DNA from: Flavobacterium sp. CFS9
GTDB taxonomy: Bacteria; Bacteroidota; Bacteroidia; Flavobacteriales; Flavobacteriaceae
Assembly (NCBI RefSeq): GCF_041154745.1
Contig: NZ_AP031573.1
Coordinates: forward strand, 3,348,001 to 3,412,000
Direction: 5' to 3'
DNA length: 64,000 nt
Positions within the stretch are counted from its first letter, which is position 1. Every line of letters begins with the position of its first letter. Below are positions 16,988-27,495 of the stretch, piece after piece. The translations under genes and the position numbers were made by a program. The notes below the pieces were generated by a model, which was given only the letters and a program-made list of their open reading frames with translations, was not told where the DNA came from and searched no databases.

Positions 16988-19120
16988 ATGAAAAAGATTA
17001 TTACATTTTGCTTGATTATCCTTACAGCTTTGGTAGGATTTGCTCAGGAAAAATCAAAAGACAGTTTGCAGACTAATAATTTAGATGACATTATTGTAAC
17101 TGCAAGCCGAAAAAAAGAGAGTATAAAAGAGGTTGTTTCTTCTATTACGATTGTTGGAGCTAAAAAAATCCAAAGCCAGACGATGGTGAATTCCAATATC
17201 GGTAATATTTTGCAATATACAGTTCCGGGTTTAGCGACCGCGAGTAACCAAACTTCAAATTTCGGTCAGACTTTAAGAGGAAGACCATTTTTGGTTATGA
17301 TTGATGGAATACCGCAATCTACACCTTTAAGAAATGGAGGTAGAGATCTTCAGGTAATTGATCCTTCGTCTATCGAGAGAGTCGAAGTTATTAAAGGTGC
17401 GACGTCAATTTATGGTAATGGTGCCGATGGTGGGATCATCAACTATATTACAAAGAAAAACCATTCTGAAGAAAAAATTTCTGGTGCAGTACAATTAGGT
17501 TTGATCACACAGCCTAAAACTTTTTCAGAATCATTTGGCTACAGAGCTTCACTTTCATTAGCAGGAAAGCTAAAGAAACTGGATTATGTAGTTGGATTTA
17601 CACAAGAAAGATCTGGTGTTGCGACAGATGCTAATGGAGTGAACCTTTCACCGTTTTACAGTTTATCGAATTTAAACACCTACAATGGATTGTTTAAAAT
17701 TGGATACGCACTAACTGATAAGCAAAGACTTGAATTCTCGTATATGGGGTATGCTTCAAAGTCATTTTTAGATCAGGATGTTAAGATTGGTAAATGGGGA
17801 GAAATTCCAACGATAGGAGTAGAAGCTGGTGGACGTTTGGGGACGCCTGAGGGAACTCCGAGAAACCATAATTTCAGAGTGGCGTACTCGAATTCGGAGA
17901 TATGGAACAATACTTCTTTGGATGTTAATGTTTATGCACAGGATTTCAGAACGGTTTATTCGTACGACAGAGATCAGTTTTTAAATGGAGGGCAGTCGAA
18001 TGTGGCTTCGCAAAAGAAAGGGCTTCGCGTCAATTTTGATTCTCGTCTTTTTGCCAATGATACCTATAAAGCAGAAATAATTTACGGTCTGGATTTGCTT
18101 CAGGATAAAACAGTTCAAAAGTTAGAGGACGGTCGTTTTTGGACTCCTCAAATGAAAATGCTGAATACAGCGCCTTTTGCGTTGATTAAATTTGATGCCT
18201 GGGGTAAATTTACTTTAAAAGCAGGAGCGCGATATGAAAACATTAAGGTTAAGGCGGATGACTTTAATACATTACCGGTATTAAATGCCAAAAACAATAC
18301 GTACACCAAAAGTATTTTTGTTCAGGGAGGTGAGTTAGATTACAACGCCCTTGTTGGAAATATCGGATTGAGATACAACATTATGCCGGAGGTAAATGTT
18401 TTTACAAGTTATTCTCAATCTTTTTCGATCAATGAGGTGGGACGTATCTTAAGAACGTCTACAGAAAGTGTGATCTCGAAGTTACCAACTGATCCTATCA
18501 TTGTAAACAATTACGAAATGGGTGTGGCCGGAGCGATTAAAAAGTGGTTCAACTATGAGGTAACCAGTTTTTGGAGTACTTCAGAATTAGGGGCTACCTC
18601 GATTCAATCAGCTGATGGCTCTTTTGCGATGCAGCGCGCTCCTGAAAACATCTGGGGTTATGAGGCTGTTGTAGGCTTTAATCCAATAGAGATTTTAAGT
18701 TTTGGAGGTGCTTTTGCCTGGATAGAAGGGAAGGTAGATAATGACAACAATGGATCATACGAAAAGTATATTAACGGATCCCGAATAATGGCTCCAAAAC
18801 TTACTACTTATATTCAGATTCGTCCGTTGAAAAATCTAGATATTGAATTAAGTACTTTGCACAACTTCAAAAGAGACCGATTTGATCCAAATCCGACAAC
18901 CAATTTGTATAGTTTTAACGAAGGTCCGGTAAAAAAATATACGGTCTTTAATTTAAGCAGTTCTTATTTGATCAATAAATCATTTAGATTAGGATTAGGA
19001 GTGGAGAACTTGTTTAATAAAGATTACTCACCTAATATTGCCTGGTGGCAGGCAAGAGATAAAGATTTTGTGAATGCTCCGGGAAGACGCGCGACTTTAC
19101 AACTTCAGTACAATTTTTAA
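16988..19120 (+). CDS. TonB-dependent outer-membrane receptor, siderophore type
   Basis: The protein has 710 residues. A signal peptide (1-20) is followed directly by a TonB-box-like DDIIVTASR and the plug domain (about 35-150, with VEVIKGATSIYGNGADGG). The 22-strand barrel region ends in LQLQYNF, an aromatic outer-membrane terminus. There is no CarboxypepD_reg domain, unlike the other three receptors in the window, so it belongs to the FhuA/FecA-like ferric-siderophore class. ENLFNKDYSPN is the usual barrel-end motif. It is a single gene with its own promoter and is probably iron-regulated. Substrate unknown. Confidence 0.88.
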   Translation: MKKIITFCLIILTALVGFAQEKSKDSLQTNNLDDIIVTASRKKESIKEVVSSITIVGAKKIQSQTMVNSNIGNILQYTVPGLATASNQTSNFGQTLRGRPFLVMIDGIPQSTPLRNGGRDLQVIDPSSIERVEVIKGATSIYGNGADGGIINYITKKNHSEEKISGAVQLGLITQPKTFSESFGYRASLSLAGKLKKLDYVVGFTQERSGVATDANGVNLSPFYSLSNLNTYNGLFKIGYALTDKQRLEFSYMGYASKSFLDQDVKIGKWGEIPTIGVEAGGRLGTPEGTPRNHNFRVAYSNSEIWNNTSLDVNVYAQDFRTVYSYDRDQFLNGGQSNVASQKKGLRVNFDSRLFANDTYKAEIIYGLDLLQDKTVQKLEDGRFWTPQMKMLNTAPFALIKFDAWGKFTLKAGARYENIKVKADDFNTLPVLNAKNNTYTKSIFVQGGELDYNALVGNIGLRYNIMPEVNVFTSYSQSFSINEVGRILRTSTESVISKLPTDPIIVNNYEMGVAGAIKKWFNYEVTSFWSTSELGATSIQSADGSFAMQRAPENIWGYEAVVGFNPIEILSFGGAFAWIEGKVDNDNNGSYEKYINGSRIMAPKLTTYIQIRPLKNLDIELSTLHNFKRDRFDPNPTTNLYSFNEGPVKKYTVFNLSSSYLINKSFRLGLGVENLFNKDYSPNIAWWQARDKDFVNAPGRRATLQLQYNF

Positions 19121-19239
19121 GTTTAGAAGAATCGTTCTAATTTGAAGTGTAATTTTATAATTTCATAATAAAGAAGCTTTCCGAAAAGTATGAACTTCCT
19201 CTTATTTATGTTATTGTTTTAAATGGCTACTTTAGTTCG

Positions 19240-19376
19240 ACGCGGATAAAACAGATTTACGTCGTAAAAACGCGAATAAAAACAGATTTTTTTCCTCATT
19301 TAAAAGTTTTTTTAATTTTTTGAATCCGTTTTTATCAGCGTCTTCGCGATAGCGAATCCGTCAAATCAGCGTTGAA
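19240..19376. repeat. Dispersed palindromic repeat family C in a 391-base gene-free stretch
   Basis: The left arm contains GACGCGGATAAAACAGATTT and the right arm AATCCGTTTTTATCAGCGTC, giving a long imperfect palindrome. The right arm continues as CTTCGCGATAGCGAATCCGT. A similar right arm recurs at 60052-60104 in the repeat nest. Apart from this repeat and the terminator at 19446, the gap 19121-19511 shows nothing. Confidence 0.75.
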
Positions 19377-19445
19377 TTAAGACTTTTAATTATTGCTGAC
19401 CAAATAAATGCTTTTGGATTATAATTCAATCTAAATTATTTATAA

Positions 19446-19480
19446 AAAGAGGCTGTCCTTACTTTTAGAACAGCCTCTTT
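19446..19480. terminator. Bidirectional terminator between the TonB receptor gene and gltD
   Basis: The inverted repeat AAAGAGGCTGT/ACAGCCTCTTT (11 bp, 13-base loop) has T-rich tails on both strands and lies 32 bases beyond the gltD stop codon. Confidence 0.78.
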
Positions 19481-19511
19481 TATTTTTATAAAGGTGAAAT
19501 GAGTCTGCGGC

Positions 19512-20966
19512 TTACAAACTTGGCAAATCTCCATTTCCTTTGGTTGGTAAATTGGTATAACCCATCAGGAACAAATCGACTTCTCTCGCTGCTTCACGAC
19601 CTTCTGAAATAGCCCATACAATTAACGACTGCCCTCTTCGCATATCACCGGCAGTGAAAATGTGCGGTACATTTGTCTGGTAATTTTTGGCTTTATAGTT
19701 GTTTCTCATATCGATTTCCAGACCTAATTGCTCGCTTAAAGTTTTTTCCGGACCTGTAAATCCTAAAGCCAATAAAGCCAAATCACAAGGCCAGATTTTT
19801 TCTGAACCTTCTTTTTCGATTAATTCAGGACGTTGCCCCGGAGTCATTTTCCATTGTACTTCAACGGTTTTTAGTCCTACCAGTTCTCCTTTGTCGTTGG
19901 ATAAGAATTCTTTGGTATTGATCAGCCAGTTTCTGTCGCAGCCTTCTTCGTGAGAAGATGAGGTTTTTAATTGTAACGGCCAGAAAGGCCAAGGAGTTGT
20001 TTCGCTTCTTCCCACCGGAGGTTTTGGCAAAATCTCAAAGTTGGTTACTGATTTAGCTCCATGTCTGTTTGAAGTTCCAATACAGTCAGAACCAGTATCT
20101 CCACCACCAATTACGATTACATCTTTACCGGTAGCCATCACCTGATCCTGAATTGATTCTCCAAACAAAACTTTAGTCTGCTGAGTCAGGAAATCCATTG
20201 CCTGAACAACGCCTTTGCTTTCGATACCTTTCGTTGGCAAACTTCTTCTTTCGGTTGCACCACCACACAATACGATAGAATCGAAAGAGTTTAATTCGTC
20301 TACGCTATAGTTAACGCCAACATTTACATTGGTTTTAAAAGTGATTCCTTCTGCTTCAAGAATGGCTACACGTCGGTCGATAATTCCTTTTTCTAATTTA
20401 AAATTCGGAATTCCGTAACGCAGCAAACCTCCAATTGCATTGTCTCTTTCAAAAACAGTTACGGTATGTCCGGCTCTGTTTAATTGCTGAGCAGCGGCTA
20501 ATCCTGCAGGTCCTGAACCAATAACAGCAACTGTTTTTCCGGTTCTGATTTTTGGTGCCTGCGGTTTGATCCAGCCTTCAGCAAACCCTCTTTCGATGAT
20601 GTTTTTCTCTATGTTTTCAATGGCAACAGGTTCTTTAATAATTCCTAATACACATGATTTTTCACATGGAGCAGGGCATAAGCGGCCTGTGAATTCCGGA
20701 AAGTTATTCGTAGACTGTAAAATCTCTAAAGCTCCCTGCCATTCTTCCTGATGCACCATATCGTTGAAATCAGGAATTAAATTCCCTAACGGACACGAAC
20801 TGTGGCAAAAAGGAATACCACAATCCATACATCTTGAACCTTGTTCTTTTATTTTATCTTTTGCTAACGGAATCGTAAATTCGTTGTAGTTCGTAACACG
20901 TTCTGCAACGGCTATATTACTTTCGTCGGCTCTGTTATATTCTTTAAATCCGCCTATTTTACCCAT
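19512..20966 (-). CDS. gltD: Glutamate synthase, small subunit
   Basis: This subunit takes electrons from NAD(P)H through FAD and iron-sulfur clusters to the large subunit, for synthesis of two glutamates from glutamine and 2-oxoglutarate. The protein has 484 residues. Cluster cysteines are Cys46, 49, 54 and 58 (CMDCGIPFCHSSC) and Cys97, 101 and 105 (CPAPCEKSC). The FAD motif is GSGPAGLAAA (150-159), the NAD(P)H motif GGGDTGSDC (around 288), and TAGDMRRGQSLIVWAI closes the FAD site. It follows gltB on the same strand with an unusually long 129-base spacer that contains repeats. Confidence 0.96.
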   Translation of the reverse strand: MGKIGGFKEYNRADESNIAVAERVTNYNEFTIPLAKDKIKEQGSRCMDCGIPFCHSSCPLGNLIPDFNDMVHQEEWQGALEILQSTNNFPEFTGRLCPAPCEKSCVLGIIKEPVAIENIEKNIIERGFAEGWIKPQAPKIRTGKTVAVIGSGPAGLAAAQQLNRAGHTVTVFERDNAIGGLLRYGIPNFKLEKGIIDRRVAILEAEGITFKTNVNVGVNYSVDELNSFDSIVLCGGATERRSLPTKGIESKGVVQAMDFLTQQTKVLFGESIQDQVMATGKDVIVIGGGDTGSDCIGTSNRHGAKSVTNFEILPKPPVGRSETTPWPFWPLQLKTSSSHEEGCDRNWLINTKEFLSNDKGELVGLKTVEVQWKMTPGQRPELIEKEGSEKIWPCDLALLALGFTGPEKTLSEQLGLEIDMRNNYKAKNYQTNVPHIFTAGDMRRGQSLIVWAISEGREAAREVDLFLMGYTNLPTKGNGDLPSL

Positions 20967-21095
20967 GACATTTTAAATTAAATTCCAATTTCTTAAATTC
21001 CAAATTCCAATCCTTTGACTTCGCTTCCTTCGACTTCGCTCAGGAAAACATTGTCATTGAAATTGATTTTTGATTTTTGATTTTTGAAATTGATT
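20967..21095. repeat. Repeat-bearing spacer between gltB and gltD
   Basis: This spacer contains three copies of an AATTCCAA-like word, a CTTCGACTTCGCTCAGG word also seen in a variant near 15437, and three tandem copies of TGATTTT. It lies inside an operon, so it should be transcribed between the two subunit genes. No promoter box was found. Confidence 0.55.
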
Positions 21096-24000
21096 TTACC
21101 CCGCTATTAATTCTTCTATTTTTTTCTCTTCTGCAATTCGTTGTAGTGCTTTTTTGTAATCTGTTGGCATTACTTTTACGAAATTTTGCTGTTCATTTTC
21201 CCAGTCTGCTAAAATTCTTTTGGCTAATGGACTGTTGGTGTACAGAGAGTGGTTTTTGATCAGCTTTCTTAGTTTTCTCACGTCTTCGTCTTCGATAGGA
21301 TCAAAAGCAACCATTTCCATGTTGCATACCCTTGTATCGAATTGTTGATTCGGGTCGTACACATAAGCAACACCACCGCTCATACCTGCAGCGAAGTTTC
21401 GTCCTGTTTTTCCTAAAACAACCACTGTACCTCCCGTCATGTACTCGCATCCGTGATCTCCAATTCCTTCCACAACGGCAGTCGCTCCGGAATTTCGAAC
21501 ACAGAAACGCTCTCCGGCAATTCCATTAATATAAGCCTCTCCGGTAATAGCTCCGTAAAGGGCAACGTTTCCGATAATGATGTTGTCTTCAGGTTTGAAA
21601 GTGGCAGTAGGAGGGACTTTTACAATTAATTTTCCTCCCGAAAGACCTTTTCCTAAATAATCATTACAGTTTCCGTGAATTTTAAACGACAATCCGTTGG
21701 TGGCAAAAGCACCAAAACTTTGTCCGGCAGAACCTTCAAAATCAACTAAAATAGTATCATCAGGTAATCCTTGTGCGCCATAAATTTTTGAGATTTCATT
21801 ACTCAAAATGGCACCTACAGAACGGTCTGTATTTTTAATCTTAAAGGTAACTCTGGTTTTTTCTTTTCTGTAAATCGATGGAATTGCTTCTTTAATGATA
21901 TCAAAATCCAATACATTTTCAAGCTGGTGATCTTGTTGTGTTGTATTGTGATTGGGAACCGTTTTGGCTTTTTCCGGTTTGTACAGAATCGATGAAAGGT
22001 CTAAACCATTGGCTTTGTAATGCTTGATCGCTTTGTCTACATTTAATTTTTGTGATTGACCCACCATTTCTTTTAAAGTTCTGAAACCTAGTTGTGCCAT
22101 GATTTCTCTTAGTTCTTCAGCAATAAAATACATGAAGTTGATGACGTGCTCCGGAGTTCCTTTGAAGTTTCTTCTCAATTCAGGATCCTGAGTCGCAATA
22201 CCCACCGGGCAGGTATTCAGGTGACAGGCTCTCATCATAATACATCCGGAAGCTACAAGCGGTGCAGTGGCAAAACCAAATTCTTCTGCTCCCAATAATG
22301 CAGCAATAGCAACGTCACGACCTGTTTTTAACTGTCCGTCACATTCTAAAACGACACGGCTTCTTAAATCGTTTAAGATTAGAGTTTGCTGTGCTTCGGC
22401 CAAACCTAATTCCCACGGAATTCCCGTGTGTTGTAAAGAGGTTAATGGTGCAGCACCGGTTCCTCCGTCATAACCTGAAATCAGGATCACGTCAGCTTTT
22501 GCTTTGGCAACACCGGCTGCGATGGTTCCAACTCCAACTTCAGAAACTAGTTTTACATTGACACGGGCTTCACGGTTTGCATTTTTCAAATCGTAAATCA
22601 ACTGAGATAAATCTTCAATCGAGTAAATGTCATGGTGTGGAGGAGGTGAAATCAAACCTACATACGGCGTAGAGTTTCTGGTTTCAGCAATCCATGGTAC
22701 TACTTTTTCTCCCGGAAGCTGTCCTCCTTCACCAGGTTTCGCTCCCTGAGCCATTTTAATCTGGATTTCTTTAGCGTTGGTCAGGTAGTTGATCGAAACC
22801 CCAAAACGTCCCGAAGCTACTTGTTTGATCGCACTGTTTCTTGAATCTCCGTTAATTTCTTTCTGGAAACGTTTCGGATCTTCTCCGCCTTCTCCGGAAT
22901 TACTTTTTCCGCCAATTCTGTTCATGGCAATCGCTAAATTCTCGTGTGCTTCCTGACTGATCGAACCATAAGACATGGCTCCGGTTTTAAATTTTTTCAC
23001 AATTTCAGTCCATGATTCTACTTCATCAATAGAAATCGGGTCTAAATTGTTGAATTCAAATAAACCTCTGATGGTCATTAGATTTGAGCTTTGCTCGTTG
23101 ACCATGTTGGAGTATTCTTTATAGCTTTCAGGACTGTTCAGACGAACGGCCTGTTGTAATTTAGAAATAGTCGTCGGGTTGAACATGTGTTTCTCTCCAC
23201 CGCGTCTCCATCTGTAAATACCTCCAATTTCGAGAGAAAGTAAGTTGGCAATTTTGGAATTTGGAAACGCTTTTTGGAAACGTTTTTTCACTTCTTTTTC
23301 AACTTCCATCAAACCAATTCCTTCAATTCTTGACGGAGTGTATGGGAAATATTTTGAAGTAAAAGTTTTGTTTAATCCTAAAATCTCGAAAATTTGTGCA
23401 GCTCTGTACGAATGTAAAGTAGAGATACCAATTTTGTTCATGATTTTAACGATTCCTTTTGCAATGGCTTTGTTGTAATTGACAATCGCATAATCTGCTT
23501 TTACACCTTTGATGAAGCCCTGATTCACCTGATCGTGAATGATCTCATTTACCATGTACGGATTGATGGCGCTGGCCCCGTATCCGAACAATAAAGCAAA
23601 ATGATGAGGTTCACGAGGTTCCGCAGATTCGATTATGATTCCGAATTTTGAACGAACCTGCAGGATATTCAAAGAGTGATGAATGTACGAACAAGCCAGT
23701 AACATCGGTATTGGAGCAAGTTCTTCGCTTACGCCTCGGTCTGATAAAATAATGATATTACATCCTTCAGAAACGGCTTTGAAGGTTGCCTCAACACATT
23801 TTTCAAGTGCGCGCTCCAGTCCGTTAACTCCTTTTTCTATTTTGTATAAGGTAGAAATAGTAGCCGATTTGAAATCTGCGTGGTCAATGTTTCTTATTTT
23901 GTCCAAATCCTCGTTAGAAATAACCGGATTTTGGATTTTTAGCTTTTTACATTGTTTGGATTCAATTTCAAAAATATTGAAATCACCTCCAATGGCTAAA

Positions 24001-25613
24001 CTGATATCGGTAATAATTTCTTCACGAATACCATCTAAAGGGGGATTAGTTACCTGCGCAAACAATTGCTTGAAGTAGTTGTACAGCAATTGTGGCTGGT
24101 CTGACAAAACGGCCAGTGGAGTATCGTTTCCCATAGAACTGATGGCTTCAGCACCCTGACCACCCATGGGGTTAATGATGGTTTTTAGATCTTCAATCGT
24201 GTAACCAAACAACTTTTGTCGGGTCAGGAAATCCAGTTTCTCCACCGGAGTAGGGTTGTTGGTATAAGGAATTTTAGATAAAGGCAATAAGTTTGTATCG
24301 ACCCATTCTTTGTAAGGACGTTTGGTAACGATCGATTTTTTTACCTCGTCGTCTTCGATAATACGGCCTTCGTTCATGTCTACCAGGAACATTTTTCCCG
24401 GCTCAAGACGACCGTGCTGAATCACATCTTCCGGATCGATATCCAAAACACCAATTTCTGATGACATGATTACGAAACCGCTTTTGGTTAAGGTATAACG
24501 TGACGGACGTAATCCGTTACGGTCTAATAGCGCACCAATCACATTACCGTCAGTAAACGGAATAGAAGCAGGACCATCCCAAGGCTCCATAATACAAGCA
24601 TTAAACTCATAGAAGGCTTTTTTCTCCGGAGACATGGTCTGGTGTTTTTCCCAGGCTTCAGGAACTACCATCATCATGGCTTCCGGTAAGGAACGTCCTG
24701 TCATTAATAAAAGTTCTACTACCATATCCATAGAAGCAGAATCTGATTTTCCTTCTAAGATAATTGGAAATAGTTTTTTGATATCATCGCCAAAAATTTT
24801 GCTTTGCATAAATTCTTCACGGGCACGCATGCGGCTGACGTTTCCGCGAAGCGTGTTGATTTCACCGTTGTGACACATGTATCGAAACGGCTGTGCTAAG
24901 TCCCAGGATGGGAATGTATTGGTAGAGAAACGCTGGTGCACTAAGGCCAGACGAGTCACTAAATCGGGATCTTTTAAGTCAACATAATAGCGGCTGATGT
25001 CTTCCGGCATCAAGAGACCTTTATATATTATGGTAGTGGTCGATAAACTAGAGAAATAAAACATATGGCTTTCAGAGGTTTTAGATCCTCTGATGGCATG
25101 TTCAGCAATTTTTCTAGCTGCAAAAAGTTTTGCATTAAATTCATTTTCAGTTAAATCCTGACCATTTTTACTAACAAAAACCTGTTTAACTGTTGGTTCT
25201 TTTTCTGCGGCGATTTGCCCTAAATTTTCCACTTCAACCGGCACATCTCTCCAACCCAGAATCTTTAAATTTTGATCCTTAACAGTTGATTCGAAAGTGT
25301 TCATACAAAAAGAAACCTGGTTTTTGCTTTTTGGTAAAAAAACCATTCCTACTGCATACTCACGTGTTTCAGGGATTTCAAAATCACATACTTTTTTAAA
25401 AAAATCATGTGGGATGTCGAATAAAATTCCAGCTCCGTCTCCAGTTCTTCCATCAGAACTAACTGCACCACGATGTTCCAATTTTATTAAGATATCCAAT
25501 GCTTTGTGAATAATATCATTTGATTTAATACCATTCAGATTACAAATAAATCCTGCACCACAATTGTCGTGTTCAAATTCAGGCAAATAAAGCCCTTGTT
25601 CTTTAACTTTCAT
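21096..25613 (-). CDS. gltB: Glutamate synthase, large subunit
   Basis: With the start at 25613 the protein has 1505 residues, the usual GltB length. Domains run as class II glutamine amidotransferase (Cys18 in DNCGAGF becomes the N-terminal nucleophile after removal of a 17-residue propeptide), a central domain, the FMN/2-oxoglutarate synthase domain with [15 protein letters not shown], the 3Fe-4S cysteines in [17 protein letters not shown], and the C-terminal beta-helix (GxxG repeats near 1260-1440). The frame open to 25742 adds 43 non-conserved residues through the promoter and is rejected. It operates with gltD just downstream. Confidence 0.97.
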   Translation of the reverse strand: MKVKEQGLYLPEFEHDNCGAGFICNLNGIKSNDIIHKALDILIKLEHRGAVSSDGRTGDGAGILFDIPHDFFKKVCDFEIPETREYAVGMVFLPKSKNQVSFCMNTFESTVKDQNLKILGWRDVPVEVENLGQIAAEKEPTVKQVFVSKNGQDLTENEFNAKLFAARKIAEHAIRGSKTSESHMFYFSSLSTTTIIYKGLLMPEDISRYYVDLKDPDLVTRLALVHQRFSTNTFPSWDLAQPFRYMCHNGEINTLRGNVSRMRAREEFMQSKIFGDDIKKLFPIILEGKSDSASMDMVVELLLMTGRSLPEAMMMVVPEAWEKHQTMSPEKKAFYEFNACIMEPWDGPASIPFTDGNVIGALLDRNGLRPSRYTLTKSGFVIMSSEIGVLDIDPEDVIQHGRLEPGKMFLVDMNEGRIIEDDEVKKSIVTKRPYKEWVDTNLLPLSKIPYTNNPTPVEKLDFLTRQKLFGYTIEDLKTIINPMGGQGAEAISSMGNDTPLAVLSDQPQLLYNYFKQLFAQVTNPPLDGIREEIITDISLAIGGDFNIFEIESKQCKKLKIQNPVISNEDLDKIRNIDHADFKSATISTLYKIEKGVNGLERALEKCVEATFKAVSEGCNIIILSDRGVSEELAPIPMLLACSYIHHSLNILQVRSKFGIIIESAEPREPHHFALLFGYGASAINPYMVNEIIHDQVNQGFIKGVKADYAIVNYNKAIAKGIVKIMNKIGISTLHSYRAAQIFEILGLNKTFTSKYFPYTPSRIEGIGLMEVEKEVKKRFQKAFPNSKIANLLSLEIGGIYRWRRGGEKHMFNPTTISKLQQAVRLNSPESYKEYSNMVNEQSSNLMTIRGLFEFNNLDPISIDEVESWTEIVKKFKTGAMSYGSISQEAHENLAIAMNRIGGKSNSGEGGEDPKRFQKEINGDSRNSAIKQVASGRFGVSINYLTNAKEIQIKMAQGAKPGEGGQLPGEKVVPWIAETRNSTPYVGLISPPPHHDIYSIEDLSQLIYDLKNANREARVNVKLVSEVGVGTIAAGVAKAKADVILISGYDGGTGAAPLTSLQHTGIPWELGLAEAQQTLILNDLRSRVVLECDGQLKTGRDVAIAALLGAEEFGFATAPLVASGCIMMRACHLNTCPVGIATQDPELRRNFKGTPEHVINFMYFIAEELREIMAQLGFRTLKEMVGQSQKLNVDKAIKHYKANGLDLSSILYKPEKAKTVPNHNTTQQDHQLENVLDFDIIKEAIPSIYRKEKTRVTFKIKNTDRSVGAILSNEISKIYGAQGLPDDTILVDFEGSAGQSFGAFATNGLSFKIHGNCNDYLGKGLSGGKLIVKVPPTATFKPEDNIIIGNVALYGAITGEAYINGIAGERFCVRNSGATAVVEGIGDHGCEYMTGGTVVVLGKTGRNFAAGMSGGVAYVYDPNQQFDTRVCNMEMVAFDPIEDEDVRKLRKLIKNHSLYTNSPLAKRILADWENEQQNFVKVMPTDYKKALQRIAEEKKIEELIAG

Positions 25614-25630
25614 TCTTGATATTTTTTTTA

Positions 25631-25638
25631 CAAAAATA
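25631..25638 (-). promoter_or_regulatory. -7 box of gltB
   Basis: On the minus strand TATTTTTG matches TAnnTTTG, 18 bases before the gltB ATG at 25613. The rest of the 415-base divergent gltB-sucC spacer (25614-26028) is AT-rich, with no further gene and no obvious operator palindrome. Confidence 0.55.
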
Positions 25639-25972
25639 AAGATTTCGTTAAATATAATGTATTGAAATGGCTGTTTTGCTTTGATTTTTGTTGTAATATT
25701 AGAAAAAGACTTCTTAATTGATAATAATGTTTTTTTAGCCATTGCGAATTATTAAAATGACAATACAGACTAAAATATAGTATAAAAAATCGCTGTATGG
25801 CTGCTAAATACGGTGGTCTTTTTGTTAAATATCAAACGTTTTAGTGGTTTCTAGTTAATATTAACAAATTATTTATTTAACCTTTTCTTTGCTTTCAAAA
25901 AGAATAAACGTTTCGTGCATATCACTCTCGTTTTTTAATTGAAAAAGATTTTACTATTAAGTTGATTTTTGC

Positions 25973-25980
25973 TACTTTTG
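25973..25980 (+). promoter_or_regulatory. -7 box of sucC
   Basis: TACTTTTG fits the consensus and lies 48 bases ahead of ATG 26029, leaving a leader of roughly 45 bases. No clean -33 box was seen. Confidence 0.55.
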
Positions 25981-26028
25981 TCGCACTTTTATTCTGAAAT
26001 AAATTCAGAACCAGACAAATTCTATATT

Positions 26029-27222
26029 ATGAACATACACGAATATCAAGGAAAAGAAATTTTAGCAAGTTACGGAGTACGCATTCAACGCGGAATTGTG
26101 GCTAACAATGCGGTTGAAGCTGTGGCTGCTGCAAAACAATTAACTGCCGAAACTGGTACAGGATGGCATGTGATAAAAGCACAAATTCACGCAGGTGGAC
26201 GTGGAAAAGGTGGTGGAGTGAAGTTGGCTAAAAACTTGCAACAAGTTGAAGAACTTGCTGAACAAATCATCGGAATGCAATTGATTACTCCTCAAACTTC
26301 TGCTGAGGGTAAAAAAGTAAACAAAGTTTTAGTTGCTGAAGATGTTTACTATCCTGGTGAAAGCGAAACTTCTGAGTTTTATGTTTCTGTTTTATTGAAT
26401 AGAGGTACAGGACGTAACATGATTATGTATTCTACCGAAGGTGGAATGGATATCGAAGAAGTTGCTGAGCATACACCACACTTAATCTTTACTGAAGAAA
26501 TTGATCCAACTGTTGGATTACAAGGTTTTCAGGCAAGAAGAATTGCTTTTAACTTAGGTGTTACTGGAAATGCTTTTAAAGAAATGGTGAAATTCATCGA
26601 TGCTTTATACAACGCTTACGTTGGTTCTGATGCATCTATGTTTGAAATCAACCCGGTTTTGAAAACTTCAGATAACAAAATTCTTGCTGTAGATGCTAAA
26701 GTAAATATCGACGATAACGCTTTATACAGACAACCAAAATATGCTGAGATGAGAGATATCCGTGAGGAGAATCCAATCGAAGTTGAAGCTAAAGAAGTAG
26801 GTTTGAACTATGTAGATCTTGACGGTACTGTAGGTTGTATGGTAAACGGAGCTGGTCTTGCAATGGCAACTATGGATTTAATTAAATACGCTGGTTTTGA
26901 GCCTGCTAACTTCTTAGACGTTGGTGGAACTGCTGATGCTAAACGTGTTGAAACGGCTTTCCGTATCATCTTAAAAGATCCAAACGTAAAAGCGATCTTG
27001 ATTAATATCTTCGGAGGAATCGTTCGTTGTGACCGTGTTGCTCAAGGTGTTGTTGATGCTTACAAAAACATGGGTGATGCTATCAATGTGCCAATTATCG
27101 TTCGTTTGCAAGGAACAAATGCTGAAATTGCAAAAGAATTAATTGACAACTCTGGAATGCCAATTTTATCAGCTGTTCAATTTCAGGAAGCTGCTGACCA
27201 AGTTAAAGCTGCATTATCTTAA
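26029..27222 (+). CDS. sucC: Succinate-CoA ligase (ADP-forming), beta subunit
   Basis: This TCA-cycle enzyme subunit binds ATP and carries the succinate half of the succinyl-CoA reaction. The protein has 397 residues from ATG 26029, which begins the conserved MNIHEYQGKEIL; the frame open to 25969 overlaps the promoter. The ATP-grasp core HAGGRGKGGGVK lies near residue 55, and NIFGGIVRCDRVAQGV and VRLQGTNAEIA fill the C-terminal ligase domain. The alpha subunit gene sucD is not in the window, which is usual in Flavobacterium, where sucC and sucD are unlinked. A terminator follows. Confidence 0.96.
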   Translation: MNIHEYQGKEILASYGVRIQRGIVANNAVEAVAAAKQLTAETGTGWHVIKAQIHAGGRGKGGGVKLAKNLQQVEELAEQIIGMQLITPQTSAEGKKVNKVLVAEDVYYPGESETSEFYVSVLLNRGTGRNMIMYSTEGGMDIEEVAEHTPHLIFTEEIDPTVGLQGFQARRIAFNLGVTGNAFKEMVKFIDALYNAYVGSDASMFEINPVLKTSDNKILAVDAKVNIDDNALYRQPKYAEMRDIREENPIEVEAKEVGLNYVDLDGTVGCMVNGAGLAMATMDLIKYAGFEPANFLDVGGTADAKRVETAFRIILKDPNVKAILINIFGGIVRCDRVAQGVVDAYKNMGDAINVPIIVRLQGTNAEIAKELIDNSGMPILSAVQFQEAADQVKAALS

Positions 27223-27250
27223 TCCAATAAGGAATCAATTATATAAGAAT

Positions 27251-27282
27251 CCTTCCGTTCATTCGGAGGGATTTTTTTTTTT
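27251..27282 (+). terminator. Rho-independent terminator of sucC
   Basis: A 7-bp stem (CCTTCCG/CGGAGGG with one wobble pair) and 6-base loop are followed by a run of eleven T, 28 bases after the sucC stop codon. Confidence 0.85.
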
Positions 27283-27292
27283 GAGGTCAATT

Positions 27293-27483
27293 TAACCGCA
27301 AAGAACGCAAAGGTTTTTTACTTATGGGGATTTTATATAAACGCAAAGTTCGCAAAGCTATTGGTTTAAAATAGCCACGAATTCACGAATTTTTATTCTC
27401 AAAGAATATAAAGAATAATTAGTGAATTCGTGGCTAAAAAACTTTGCGAACCTTGCGTAATTCTTAGCGCCCTTTGCGGTTAA
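27293..27483. repeat. Dispersed palindromic repeat family B (GCAAAG type)
   Basis: A 190-base nested palindrome opens with TAACCGCAAAG and closes with CTTTGCGGTTA. It carries CGCAAAGTTCGCAAAGCTA opposite ACTTTGCGAACCTTGCG, and an inner 15-bp perfect stem TAGCCACGAATTCAC/GTGAATTCGTGGCTA (27372-27386 and 27422-27436) around a 35-base loop. Related copies occur at 30264-30660. It fills the spacer between convergent sucC and the DUF5694 gene. Confidence 0.85.
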
Positions 27484-27495
27484 ATGATCTCTGAC

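Noticed and set aside
23683..24078. 131-codon plus-strand frame inside gltB
   Set aside because: It is a shadow of the conserved gltB coding strand.
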